64,000 nt of DNA from Tulasnella sp. 424 (lineage: Eukaryota; Basidiomycota; Agaricomycetes; Cantharellales; Tulasnellaceae). Below the pieces are notes generated by a model. The model was not told where the DNA came from, did no database searches, and saw only the letters and a list, made by a program, of their open reading frames with translations. A program made the translations under genes and the position numbers. The stretch spans positions 27,913-91,912 of the forward strand of contig WSUB01000161.1 of the NCBI GenBank assembly GCA_019633425.1, read 5' to 3'. Shown one piece after another: positions 33,968 to 46,225 of the stretch (positions within the stretch are counted from its first letter, which is position 1; every line of letters begins with the position of its first letter).

Positions 33968-35024
33968 AACTAACTCTTCTTCATAGAGTCACATATAAGC
34001 TCCGCAGCGCTCCGTTCCCCAATCTCAGCGTTGCCCCGTTAACCCAACTCCACTCGTCCAGACCTTCCTCCACTTCTTCCGCTGCTTTCCGCGATTCGCG
34101 TCGTGCTCCGCCCCGGACAGGAGCGCCGCTTGACATCGGAACCTGCACTCAGTCAAGAAATTTTGCTTGATAGCTTCGCTCAGATACTCAAACAAAGTCT
34201 GTTCATCGTGCGACGAAAACGCTGGTGAAGGGAGCTTGAAGTTGAAATACGATGGAAGGACTCGAGTAGTCGTTTCAGTCGTACTATGTAACCCCGTCAG
34301 CGACGAGCGCTTTTGCAAAGTGTCGAAGGGCTTCTTACGCTCAAGAGAAACACATCCATTCGCGAGTATCAGAGAAAGAGCCAGTCGTACGATGCTCGTC
34401 AGAGCCAAAGGCTCTTCCAAGCGAGAGTTAGCGACGCTTGGCCCTTCACCACTCTGGTCTTCAGGCTTTCTCAGTGAGGCTCGGAGCGCGGAGACTCCTT
34501 ACTTCCTCGTCGTACAGTTTGTCGTTCTTCTTGTTCGCAAGTTTGATCAAGTCGGGGTTCAAGGTGCTCCGCACGATATAGGTGCCAGATGATTGACCTG
34601 ACGATCTTGTTAGTAGTAGCCCTACGCGCACATTATGGAGAGAAGGCAACGTACCCTCCTTTACATTATCGTTTATGTCTTCTGCCATGGCATTTCCATC
34701 CGAGCGCGCCATCAATTCCACCAGTTCCATCCCTACCCAAGATATGTCGAAGAATCTTTTACGCGGCCTCAAAAAGCGACGTTGAATCCCCTATAGTGCT
34801 CAGGAAGAACCAGGAAAAGATACATCAAGTCAATAAAGGTCCAAAGAAAGGTATATGCGTTATATGCTACCTGCCTTGATAATCTCCGTGCGCCTGATCG
34901 TTTGCCGCCTAGGATCCTCGAACGGGAACATTCGGGTGAGGTCATTGGCGCGACGTCCGATACTCTAAGAGCGTTTGATGTATAAGTTTAACGAAAGAGA
35001 TACGAGCCATCAAGGCTCGATGAC
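33968..35024 (-). pseudogene. Nse3-4: Nse3/MAGE-like gene lacking exon 1, joined to HK3
   Basis: Exons 2 to 4 are recognisable: FGMELVE-type sequence near 34720-34750 in altered form, TYIVRSTLNPDLIKLANKKN (34520-34575), LALSLILANG (34365-34395), and LPSPAFSSHDEQTLFEYLSE (34165-34235). Frameshifts occur around 34430-34460 and 34120. The C-terminal block stops soon after its MKKS. Where intron 1 and exon 1 should follow, the sequence switches at about 35025 to the interior of an HK HAMP exon. Confidence 0.8.
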
Positions 35025-37170
35025 CCAGCGACCGGCCTTGGTGACTTGAGCGATGGAGCGGACTTGGGGTGGTGAGGTTCAACGCCTGCCGGATTTCGAA
35101 GGTGATGAGGATAACGCACATTCATCCACTAGCACACCCGAGGAGGGGAAACTCACCATCATGTTAACATTATTTGTCAAGACCTTCCACATTCCTTCCA
35201 CACTCTCGACCACGGCTTGCCCCACCCAAATTACCTTTCATGCCCACTTCCAACCTCACTCGCGTCACTTCGTTCGTCAGGGTGTAGAACTGTCGGACCA
35301 TGGATTTGACGGTGTTCTTCAGGTCCAGCATCTCGGACTTGGACCTCGACTGGGAACGGTCTGCTGAAGGTCTCTGTCTGGCGACGGCCTTTGTGACGTT
35401 GGCGATGGAACGGACTTGTGCTGCGAGGTTCAAGGCAGTTTCCTATAAAGGTCAATGGATGAATAGTCCGGAGACGATGGAAAATGTACAGGAATGGTGG
35501 GCAACTCACGTTGACATTGTTGATCGGCCCCACGTTCCCTGCACCTCTTCGACCTGCGCTTGACCGCCCAGCACGCCCATCGTACCGACTTCCAGAACGA
35601 CTCGAGTAGCTTCGGACGCAAACGTGTTGCTGCACCATCGTGTTGACGGGTAGCCTTGAGTGTGGCCGTCTCTCCCTCGACTTCGATCTCGAATGCACTG
35701 GCTGAGGTTTCCTTCCGCGACGGCAGTGGTGAGCGGTCGCGATGCATCGGACTTGTAGAGTCAAATTCAAGCGCATCTTGTTGAAGTTGTTGGTCAGCTG
35801 CTCCCCTCCACGTCGGAAACGTCCGCTTGTCCACCGACGTTGCCCAACGTCCACCACTTCCAGCGACGCGCGCGAGACCTCTTCCCCGAAATTCCGCAAT
35901 CGGACGATTACGTCGTTAACGGTCGTCTTGAGCTCCAAGATCTCTCTCCCTGTGCGTCCACTTCGATCATCTTGCTGAGGCTTTCCGAGGGCGACGACTC
36001 CGGCGACTTCCCCGACAGCTTCTCGGACTTTGGTCTCGTTCAGGTTCGCAGCGAGTTTGGTTGACGTCCGACAGAGCTCTTGCCACCTTCTACCAAGTGA
36101 GACTTCCGGGGATCTGACCGCCGAGTTCGCCTTGAGCACCCACTTCGTCCGAAAACGCGGCCGACTTTTGCTCGCGAATTCGGCGAGACGTTCGATCGGG
36201 TTGATGACTTCCTTGCGCTGGCGCGTAACAGACCCTCGGATAGGGACGGTGACCTCCTGATGTAATCGTTTGTGTAGACCTGCGTATGTGAAAGACGAAC
36301 GCCAAGGTGAGCCTTTGACGGGGGCAAGGATAAATGAAACAGGTGAAATGGGGATGGAGGCTGCAGCAGTTGGGATGCCACCTTGCGAGCGAATACCTCG
36401 CTCCTCCATTAGAAAGCACGATGTACATATATAGAAGTCAAACGTATCAACCGAAGGCAGGTGTTTTCGGGAGCAGAAAACTCGAGATTTGCGGGACGGG
36501 GAACACAAGAATGACCAGGGAAAGGCTCACCTTACAAATGCAAGCGACATTCGGGACCTGAACGTTGAGCAAGTGGAGCTTGTCGGTAGTCGATATGATC
36601 ACACGGCCGTCGGCGTGCAGCGGGTGTCCCGGAGATGGTGCTCGCGAGTGAGTCGGCTTCAGGTGGCCGATCCCGGGTGGGTAGGGCAATATAGGACGCA
36701 AGGTTCTTGGCTCCTTGTGTGCTGCGATCCAGCCAGCACCGTTGCAGTCAAATGGAATGGAATCAAGTGTTGAAGAACCGCGACCCTTCCGGTCTGTGGT
36801 GGGACCGCCATTTGTGGATGCTGGGGTATTGGGTTGAGCGGCGCGGCGAGAGTGGTATCGACGGCCGCTTTCATCGTTTCACTAACTCTGCAATGGACCG
36901 TTCGACCTCGACATCTGTGTTTGATGCGTGAGGGGATGGTGGAGGTAGGGGAGTGCCCGAGTCCTATGAAGCGATTAGGGCGTAGAGATAGTCGAGGACG
37001 GGTCTTGGAGGCGTCGGAGACAGAGCCATCAAGTGCCACTCGCCCTCGAAGCCGAGGAGCTAGCATGGTCTTGCAACGCGTAAGCCGCATTACAGCCTCC
37101 TTATACATCGTCTTCTTCGTCGCCACCCATGCCGCCACACTTTTTTTCATCTGCTTTCGGTGCGCGCACA
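35025..37170 (-). pseudogene. HK3: N-terminal half of a group III hybrid histidine kinase, degenerate
   Basis: Only the 5' half is present: N-terminal flank (36.7-37.17 kb), a short VQ-type exon near 36550, and HAMP repeats (36.25 down to 35.03 kb). The repeats are read in many fragments ([44 protein letters not shown]) with frequent indels. No dimerisation, ATPase or receiver domain follows, because the copy is cut at the Nse3-4 junction. Confidence 0.82.
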
Positions 37171-37674
37171 CAATGATCCATCATGCTGAGCTTCCGATGC
37201 TTAAATCGCGCGAAACACCACAATCGAAGCCATGCTGCGGCCTAGAGACTTCCAAGGAAAGCGAGACATGAGAAGATGAGGAGGAAGGTGAGTACATAAG
37301 CAGAGATGCGACGTCGAGAGAGGAAAGAACGGTTGGAAGTGAAATCGCAGATCCGAAACTGTGGGAGGAGGAATGGACAACCGCTGCACCATGCCCTCGG
37401 TCAAGTCGCCCCTCACTTCAGGACACGGAACATTACTCTACTTAATTGTCGAGACTGTCCCAACGTGGAGTGCGGAGCCTGAAAAGTAGAGTCAATCATT
37501 ACAGAGAATACAGTTATTAGCTTGTAGACGTAGAGATTTTCCGCATCTGACGAGCGAGCTTTCGGCGCTCTCGTTGAAGCCTTTGCACCCTCCGGCGGTC
37601 GGGTTCGGGGTCGTTGGGGGGCTTTCGTGATGTTTGCAAACGCGGCGAAGTTACTGAAATATCGAATCAAATCT
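37171..37674. other. HK3 5' flank and Nse3-5 3' flank
   Basis: An HK-type promoter block lies at 37328-37380. 37440-37674 resembles 17870-18050 (GTCGAGACTGTCCCAAC, CTTCGTGATGTTTG-like stretch), the 3' flank of the other Nse3 C-terminal piece. No gene is seen. Confidence 0.45.
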
Positions 37675-39441
37675 TCAAGGAATGTAGTGGGAAGAGGGAG
37701 CGGGAGAATGCTCGAAAGGATTCGAAGGTTGCCCTTTCGTTGACAGCAACACCCAAGTCCCAGAAACTTCAGTCACGTTGTCCCGTCCCGGAACCCTCAG
37801 GTGGTGCACGCGAGGCGTCCCCTGTTCATCAGTGCATATAAGGACGTGTTCAAGCTGAACTAATAAATACTCGGAAGTCAATAAAATGGAAATGGAAGAT
37901 CTCGCGAGCAAACAAGGGCCCGATGGATTTCCCGACGTCTTGGTCAACTCGGACCCAGCCATCCGGATGACGTCTTTCAAAAGCCTCTCGCCATACTTAT
38001 CAGCCTTGTCCTCCAACTCGGCCTCCTTCTCTGCTCGGCGGTTGGGATTACGCGCGGCGTTTTTACCCCTGCGACCTGCTGTAGTCCGCTCCTCCTCTTC
38101 ATCCTCGCCCAACAGCTTCAATCGCTCCTCCAACCAACTCTTCTTCATAAATTCACATATAAACTCCGCAACGTTTTGTTCCCCAATCTTAGCATGGGCG
38201 TGTGAGCCCCACCTCCACTGGTATAAACCTTCCTCCTCTTCGTCGGCCGCTTTCCGAGATTTGCGTCGTGCTCCGCCTTGGACTGGAGCGCCACCTGGCA
38301 TCGGGACCCGGACACGGTCGAGGTAGTTCTGCTTGATCATGTCGCTCAAATGGTCGAACAAAGTCTGTTCATCGTGCGACGAAAACGCTGGTGAAGGGAG
38401 CTTGGAGTTGAAATATAAGTGAAAGGACTTGAGCTGTCGCTTCAATTGCGCTATGGAGAGCGTCAGCAATGGGCGCTTTTTAAACGCATCCCAGGGCCTC
38501 TTACGTTCAGGAAGGATACGTCCGTTCGCGAGTATCAGAGAAAGAACCAGTTGCAGGATGCCTGTCAGAGCTAGGGGCTCCACCGACTTCCATGCGAGAA
38601 TAGCGCCGCTCGGCCGTTCGTAATTCTGGTCTTCAGGTTCTTTCCCAATGAGCCCGAGAACACGGAGACTCTTTACTTCTTCTTCGTACAGCTTGTCGTT
38701 CTTCTTGTTCGCAAGTCTGATCAAGTCGGGGTTCAAGGTGCTCCGCAGGATATAGGTGTCAGACGATTGACCTGATGACCCTGTTAGTAACAGCTTTACG
38801 CATCTATCGCCTAAAGAAACAACGCACTTTTCTTCTTCCCGTTCTCTTGTTTCTCTTCTCCGATAGCATCTCTCTCCGAGCGCGTCATCAATTCTACCAA
38901 TTCCATACCAAAGGTGTGGCGAAGAATCTTTTGCGCGATCTCAAAAACGGCGTTAAACCCCCTCGAGTTCTCAGGAAGAACTAGAAGAAATACCTCAAGT
39001 CAATATATATCCAGAGAGATATACGCGCTATACGCCACCTTTCTTGATAATCTCTGTTCGCTTGATCGTTTGCCGCCTAGGCTCTTCGAACAGAGCCATT
39101 CGAACAAGGTCATTGGCGCGACGTTTGATTTCCTACGGGCATTTGACATCTAGGTTTAGCGGAAGATGCGTGCAAGCGTCAAGGCGCGGATAGCTGACCT
39201 CTGGTCCTAACCCGCCCGTCCCGCCCGCCCGCTTTTTGCTCGCCCCATCAGCTTGAGATTGAGACCCAGTACGCGCTTGCGACGCGCCGGCCACGTTTCC
39301 TTCGTCGTCGTCATCATCATCATAATCCATGCCACCGTATTCTTCTTCATCGTCGTCGTCCGAGTCTGCTCCACGCCTTCTTCGTGATTGTGACGGCCCA
39401 CTGCGTCTGGCTTGGGAGGCTTGGGTTGCTCGAGGTGCCAT
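37675..39441 (-). CDS. nse3: Nse3-5: Nse3/MAGE domain subunit of the Smc5-Smc6 complex, the only open copy
   Basis: Four inferred exons (39441-39199, 39132-39039, 38980-38828, 38780-37675) give 531 codons with all junctions in frame. Residues 1-81 are Arg/Ser-rich, then strongly acidic (GADSDDDDEEEYGG), and disordered. The MAGE domain starts near 82: EIKRRANDLVRMALFEEP, a helix with KILRHTFGMELVEL, TYILRSTLNPDLIRLANKKN, then the second winged-helix part with ALTGILQLVLSLILANGR and YQWRWGSHAHAKIGE. Nse3 binds Nse1 and Nse4 and DNA within Smc5-Smc6 in the nucleus. The last 90 or so codons after AGSELTK are not typical of the family and could be read-through of a lost stop or intron. The gene faces away from NLR3, with a promoter-like block at 39525-39580. 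Confidence 0.85.
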
Positions 39442-39524
39442 AACGCGATATGCGCGCGTTCTTGAAGGTTTTAGAGCCTGGCGAGGTGGGAGAAGGTGAA
39501 GGAAAAGTCGATATACGTCCTTTG

Positions 39525-39580
39525 GTGAAAGAACGGTCGGGAGTGAAATCGCGCGCCAGGCTTCCCAAACTGCGGGAAGG
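39525..39580 (-). promoter_or_regulatory. Nse3-type promoter-like block
   Basis: On the plus strand it reads GAACGGTCGGGAGTGAAATC, GCGCG, CCAGGC, then CCCAAACTGCGGGAAGG. Sister blocks lie ahead of Nse3-1 (about 4480-4512), Nse3-2 (21998-22050) and Nse3-3 (33335-33365). It shares its first half with the block ahead of the HK genes. It lies about 85 bases upstream of the start codon at 39441. Confidence 0.45.
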
Positions 39581-40550
39581 TCAGTCCCTCAGCACCGCCA
39601 CAGACCATGGACCCAGTCGCTGGAAACGAGGTTGATCACCATCTCGAAGCTCGATCTGGATTGCTCATACTATCAGTAGTAGTAATCTGGTCCACGAGGC
39701 ATTAACGATACTCAGCTAGGTCTCATTAGATGTAGTTGCCACGGGCTTCCGTACTCCCTCGAGTCCTGACCATTTTGCGAGCAATCCGCGATCTGTCGAG
39801 TTTGTATACGCCACACTCAAATCTCGCCTCGCCCTCTGGTGTCTCCCAACCAGCTGTAGGTTTGGGTACCGTAGCCCTCTGGCAGAGATGAAAACAGCTC
39901 TCCTAATACAACAATAAACGGAGCGGAGGATGCGAGGGATCTTTTCGATGATGAGGAGGTGGGGTTCAAGTTGTCGCCAGCAATACGGCTGAAAGGGGGG
40001 TTCGCAGGGTGCGGCGGAGGCTTTGGATGAGGACGCCGGGTAGACGCGGGAAGTTGTTTATGGGAAAGACGCTCCATTTTGATATGGCTGGGATTATAGC
40101 GCTGAAGCTACTGAGGAAGAATTGGACGAGGTTATATTAGCAAGACACCAGGGTATGAAGACCGCCGTACCTGGAAGTCTACATATATGCTGTTAACTCC
40201 GTTTCATCTGTTTGGAAAACGCCTGACGTCGATTCGACTTTCCATTGACGGGCCCGAATCCCCACCAAGCAAGCGCTTCATGCGGGCGCCAAACTGAGAT
40301 GTTCGAGCATCGGAAGCCCGGCCCACCTGTTCACCCTCGGCTCGCGGTCTTAATCAGGCCACGGTTTCCCCTTTGTACCCCAAAAGGGTGGAAGCCCCAT
40401 CTGGTAAGACTTGCGGGCACGTTGCAGTGCATGAGGCGTTCACACACGCAACCAGAGCCCTTTTCCAACCTCTCTCTCGTCTCTACATCGAGGTCTCTCT
40501 ACTACATTCCAACAGCACTCTATCGAATACAACAATCAAATACCTGAGCA
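39581..40550. other. Divergent Nse3-5/NLR3 intergenic region
   Basis: 39600-39730 shares CTCGAAGCTCGATCTGGA with the other Nse3/NLR spacers. 39740-40230 looks unique. An 86-codon minus-strand frame (start 40077, Pro-rich) has no recognisable domain and is not called. From 40370 the NLR 5' flank with GACTTGCGGGCACG runs to the NLR3 start. Confidence 0.45.
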
Positions 40551-43500
40551 ATGAACAACGAATCCAACGTCGGTCAGCCGCCTACTATACCCCTGGCTAT
40601 ATCGCCGCCACGCCGGCGTCAAACCGCACAAAGCGAAGTTTCGAACACCAATGTCCACAAACGGCTCCAAGACGCCCGGAGCGTCGTAATATCTATTCTC
40701 GAGGTAACTACTCTCACTTTGACGTGTCGGTGGACTAAGCGCTCAGTCTTGTCCGACGTTAGGGCACTGAGTGGCCCCGCAGGTCTCAAACGGCGGCGCG
40801 AGATTTATTACAGGCCATCGAAGATTCTCCGAATACTCAAGACTTTTCCGGAGATGCAAACGACTTGCCTGAGGACTTGCGCGAGGCTATAGATAAATTT
40901 GTCAGGTGAGAGCTGCCATTGGCGACATCCCCCGGAACGTCGTTGGAGTTTGCGAACAACATTCTATCGCCCAATAGTGTTCTTAGCGAGGTCAACTCGA
41001 AATTGAAGAAGATATCGTCGAAGTACGGGACTCGAAAACGAGGCATTCGAGAGCGGATTAAGTACTTCCTTGCCATGCTGCGAGAAGACCGTTGCAGTCG
41101 AATTTTGCTGACCTGTCAGGACGACGTCGCCTTAGCCTCGAAGGTCGTTCACGTAAGACTTCAGACCTCCTATTTCTCTACCACTTACCCTAATTTACCT
41201 TCGTCGTCTGTAGGAGAATTTAGGAGACGGGGCTAATGAAGCCTTGGGAACCTCGCCTGGGGCTCACCGCGCCGGTCAGACCGAGTTGCCCGTGGAAGGT
41301 TCAATTGCAGAGGGGCACTCGAAGTCCGGAAAAGACTCGTCTGAGCTCCCTCTCCCCTCAAGTGGTCAGGAGCTCATCCTCTCCTCCGGTGAAGTGCAGT
41401 CCGCGGGAGGTTTAGGCGTTCCGCAGAACGAGCAAGTCCATTCTACGGCGGCACCTGGGGGCAGCGGAGGAACTTCCGGTCGTCCCGAAAATCATCGTGA
41501 GGATCCGAAGGAAGCCACTGAGTCGACTAGACCCTTGCAAAGCTCGACATCAATGGCCTCGCAGTCCTTGAAATCTGAAGCAATCTCTGATCGACAGGCG
41601 GTGGCCGCAGGGCAGGCTCAGTCGTCAAACCTACCCGGAACCCAGTCTAAGAGCTCTCGCCGGCAGGATTGTCTGAACGTTGCAAGCAAGGTATTTACGA
41701 GTGTCGAGGCATTTTCAGGAGTGATCCCTATCGTCGGAGACTATCTGGGAGCAGTCGCCAAAGTTGGGTCGAGATGCGTCGAAATGGTTCAGGTGCGGTA
41801 CCGCTTCGACGCCTCCAGACTACCAACTTCTTTGACACCGAAAGCACACCTAGGGTATGGACAGCAATGACGAGGCGGCAGAGCTCTTGCAGGCGCGTAC
41901 ATCTCGCCTGTCCGATATTCTCGAGCAATTTAAACACCAAAGTTCCGAACCGGAACGAAACAAAGCGACTCAGCTTATCAACAATTTACAGAGGCAAGTC
42001 TGTTCCTTCACATTTTGGGATCGTAACAAACGTTCTGATGTTATGCGTCCAGCGAACTTCGTAGTGTACGCGACGATGTCCAGCGCTTGCAATTACAGGG
42101 GAAAGTTCGGAGGCTGTTCTCGTCCGACGAGAACGCTGGGCAATTACAGGAGCTGGAGGCGAGCGTTCAACGCGCTTTGAATGAGATGCAGGTGCGTGCC
42201 TCATTGAGGATTGTAAGCCTGTTTGCCGATCTCTGCCGTCTTCAGGTACTCCTCGGCCTCCACACTGCAGACCGCGTTACCGACCTTTGTCAGTGCCTCT
42301 TTAAATGAAATGGTCCTTTTACTCACACTTTGACTTCCAGACATCGCTGAGGTGCAGAGAGAGCGGCGAGAATTGCTCGCGTGTTTGGGAGATGGCAATT
42401 ACGGAGCTCGGGATGACAAAATTGAGAATGTCCTCTGTCACCAGGGAACTCGAGTGGACATTTTAGCTGCAATTAACGACTGGGTAGACGGAGGGAAGAA
42501 GTCGGGTTCTATTCTCTGGCTGAAGGGCACGGCTGGCCGAGGTAAATCGGCAATTGCGTCGACGGTCGTAAATGGATGGAGACTCGGAGAGCGGGAAGCT
42601 TCCTGCGCGCTCTTCCACTTCCGCCGGGGCCAAACCAAGTTATCGACGCGCCTTATTTGTGCGCTCGCAAGGCAACTCATTTGTAATGGCACGACTGAAG
42701 TTAGAGAAGCTGTCCTCCAGGCTATACGGAACGACCGGGATGTTGCAACAAAGACCATGGAGGAACAATTCAAGATCCTCTTGGTTGAGCCACTGCATAA
42801 ACAAGAGCCAGATTCCCCGCCCGTCCTCCTGGTCATTGATGCCTTAGATGAATGCGAGGATTCGGACTATGCCGTGAGATTCATCGACGCCGTCGCGCAA
42901 CACGCTTCATCCCTCCGAGCGAGTATCAAATTTCTCGTGACCAGTCGTCCCGAGGGTCCTCTACTAGAGCTCGTTCTTCGCGAAAAGGCGTCGCGGGAGG
43001 AGGACTTGGATAAATTACCCGGGACTACCCAGGACGTAACACTGTTCCTTCGCAGCAGGCTTTCAAGAATCAGGACGGTTCACCGACTCCCAGATGACTG
43101 GCCCTCCCAGGATGCAGTCGATTCTCTCGTTAAATTATCACAAGGTCTATTTCAATGGGCGCATACTGCAATCAGCTTTATCGGCGAGAGTATGCCAAAA
43201 CGTCGGCTACGTGACCTGGTGAAGGCCCCAACCGGATGGGCCGGGCTAGATGATCTATACCACCAGATTCTCTCCAGAGCATTTGACCGATTGAAGATGG
43301 TAGATGGAGAAGCCCAGCTCCTTTGCCGGGTGCTGGGAATCATTGTTGCGGCACCTTATCCCGTCTCATTGGAAGTCATTGCTTACCTCTGTGCGGACCA
43401 TAAATTACTGGCTGATGACAATCAAGATGAAGTCGTCGAGCTTTTGCGCGGGCAGATACTTGCTGGTCTTACATCAATACTATCCATCTCAACATCACCA

Positions 43501-46000
43501 AGTGATCCTATCCAGTTCATGCACACCTCAATCCGAGATCTCCTGACCGATGTCGGGCGGTGTATACAAAAACCATACTTCATCGACATACCCGCTAACC
43601 ACCACAGTATTGCATTACGTTCCATTGAACTGATGAAACAAGGTCTGAAGAAGAACATTTGCGAATTGTCGGACCTATCAAAACCAAATTCCGATCCTGA
43701 GGTTCAAAGGAAGGTGCAGCACTATGTCCCCAAGGGTCTTCGGTATTGTTGCCAAGCATGGCCAATACACCTGATGGCTGGGGTGCAATCTAACCTAGAC
43801 TCAGCCACTATTACCCCGCTTGCATCAAGTTTCAAGGACTTCAGCAGGACACAACTACTGTTCTGGCTTGAAGTCATGAGCTTAATTGAAGCAAATAGAG
43901 AGGCACTCACACTTGCTATGGAGGTTCACAAGTGGCTCAAGGTAGGAGATTTTTTCACTCATTCCTGAGGTTGCAACCAGCTGACTGTGGCCAAAGCGTG
44001 AAGCAGATGCATGGATAATTGACATATGGAATGATTTACATCGTTTCATCCATGTGTTTCTGGAGCCTATCTCATTTGGGGCACTACACATCTATATGTC
44101 GGCACTCCCTGTTTGCCCAATTGGTACCAAGCTCTATGAACACTACAGTGACCAAAGAATGAGTACAACAAAATTTGGCCATCAGAGAGCAGGGTGGCCA
44201 GCAGCACTCTGGATTCGAGCTGTTCCATCAGTTGTGGATTCAGTGGCCTTCTCACCAGATGGGAAGACCCTTGCCTCTGGGTCCCATGATGACACCATCC
44301 GGCTCTGGAGTGTTGAGGCAGGGTCTCCAATTGGTGAACCCCTGAGAGGGCATAGCAATTCGGCAAGATCAGTGGCCTTCTCACCAGATGGGAAGACCCT
44401 TGCCTCTGGATCCCGGGATCACACCATCCGGCTCTGGAATGTTGAGGCAGGATCTCCAATTGGTGAACCCCTCACAGGGCATCACAGTTCGGTGACTTCA
44501 GTGGTCTTCTCACCAGATGGGAAGACCCTTGCCTCTGGATCTGATGATCACACCATCCGGCTCTGGAATGTTGAGGCAGGGTCTCCAATTGGTGAACCCC
44601 TCACAGGGCATAGCGATGTGGTGAGTTCAGTGGCCTTCTCACCATATGGGAAGACCCTTGCATCTGGATCCCGTGATGACACCATCCGGCTCTGGGATGT
44701 TGGGGCAGGGTCTCCAATTGGTGAACCCCTCACAGGGCATCACAGTTCGGTGACTTCAGTGGTCTTCTCACCAGATGGGAAGACCCTTGCCTCTGGATCT
44801 GATGATCACACCATCCGGCTCTGGAATGTTCAGGCAGGGTCTCCAATTGGTGAACCCCTCACAGGGCATAGCAAGCAGGTGACTTCAATGGCCTTCTCAC
44901 CAGATGGGAAGACCCTTGCCTCTGGATCCTGGGATGACACCATCTGGCTCTGGAATTTTGAGGCAGGGTCTCCAATTGGTGAACCCCTCACAGGTCATAG
45001 TGAGCGGGTGAGTTCAGTGGCCTTCTCACCAGATGGGAAGAACCTTGCCTCTGGATCCTATGATTGCACCATCCAGCTCTGGAATGTTGAGGCAGGGTCT
45101 CCAATTGGTGAACCCCTCACAGGGCGCAGTGGTTTGGTGATTTCAGTGGTCTTCTCACCAGATGGGAAGACCCTTGCCTCTGGATCTGATGATGACACCA
45201 TCCGGCTCTGGAATGTTGAGGCAGGGTCTTCAATTGGTGAACCCCTCACAGGGCATAGCAATGTGGTGAATTCAGTGGCCTTCTCACCAGATGGGAAGAC
45301 CCTTGCCTCTGGATCTGGTGATCACACCATCCGGCTCTGGAATGTTGAGGCAGGGTCTCCAATTGGTGAACCACTCACAGGGCATTGCGATTCGGTGACT
45401 TCAGTGGTCTTCTCACCAGATGGAAAGACCCTTGCCTCTGGATCCCATGATGACACCATCCGGCTCTGGAATGTTGAGGCAGGGTCTCCAATTGGTGAAC
45501 CCCTCAGAGGGCATAGCGATTCAGTGAGTTCAGTGGCCTTCTCACCAGATGGGAAGACCCTTGCCTCTGGGTCCTGGGATGACACCATCCAGCTCTGGAA
45601 TGTTGAGGCAGGGTCTCCAATTGGTGAACCCCTCAGAGGGCATGGCAAAGCGGTGAAATCAGTGGCCTTCTCACCAGTTGGTCTCCTTGTTTCTCAGGAT
45701 TATTTTGGTGTAGAATGTTACTGGGATCCCATCACCCATCCCCAACTGATGCCCTTAGATGTTGCAACTACCCCCTCAGATAACTCACCATCCCACTGCA
45801 TCTCATTACAGATTGAACAGCAATGGGTGATGCTTGATAAATCCTACCTGCTCTGGTTAACTTCAGATTACTTCAACATATTTGCTGATTCCCGGGCCTT
45901 TCTTGTTGACCATTTTGTTATTGTTGCATCCCACTCAGTCTCATTTGTTGATATTTCAGAAGCTCTTTCTCTGGAACCACTCCATTCACGTCCCTTTTGA
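40551..46000 (+). CDS. NLR3: NACHT-WD40 NLR-like protein, open when spliced
   Basis: Exons 40551-40703, 40763-40905, 40978-41152, 41214-41792, 41854-41993 (GC donor), 42065-42191, 42246-42288, 42341-43941 and 43997-46000 give 1,654 codons. Exon lengths 2 to 7 equal those of NLR2 exactly. The protein has a helical N-terminus, a Ser/Glu/Pro-rich linker (about 160-300), the PIVGDYLGAVAKVG segment, NACHT with Walker A GTAGRGKSAIAS (about 516-527; Thr replaces the Met of NLR1 and NLR2) and Walker B VLLVIDALDECED (near 615). Its WD region has 11 near-identical repeats plus a divergent twelfth (about 1065-1560). In contrast to NLR2, most repeats end EPLTGHS and use TIRLW. Two two-repeat blocks are almost identical. 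HET-E/HET-D-like recognition is inferred; the ligand is unknown. Confidence 0.88.
41994..42064 (+). other. GC-AG intron of NLR3
   Basis: Exon 5 ends in AG followed by GCAAGT, a canonical GC-type donor; the acceptor is TTCGTAG at 42064. Using it joins LINNLQ to a codon completed by T and then VRDDVQ. The same GC donor serves NLR1 (6931) and NLR2 (23918). A GT donor in this stretch would break the frame. Confidence 0.75.
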
Positions 46001-46225
46001 GGGATCACTTGGTCTCCTGCAATGTCCAATGTGTACCATACAAACTGTCTGTAATTGTTTTCTCTGTTGTGGTCTATATTCTCAGGTCTTGCAGACTCGG
46101 GGGTCATTCCATTTGGTCCGCATCTCATTGCCAAGTCATGGACCCACCCTGCTTTACATGAAAAATCCTATCAGGCAGGTTGACGGATTGTCAACCTAGA
46201 ACTCAATAAAGCAATGCACGCTGAG
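46001..46225. other. NLR3/HK4 3' spacer
   Basis: A shortened form of the convergent spacer (GGATCACTTGGTCTCCTG start). It ends near a GGCAGGTTGACGGATTGTCAACCTA foldback at about 46173-46197, where HK4 sequence begins. No gene. Confidence 0.4.
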
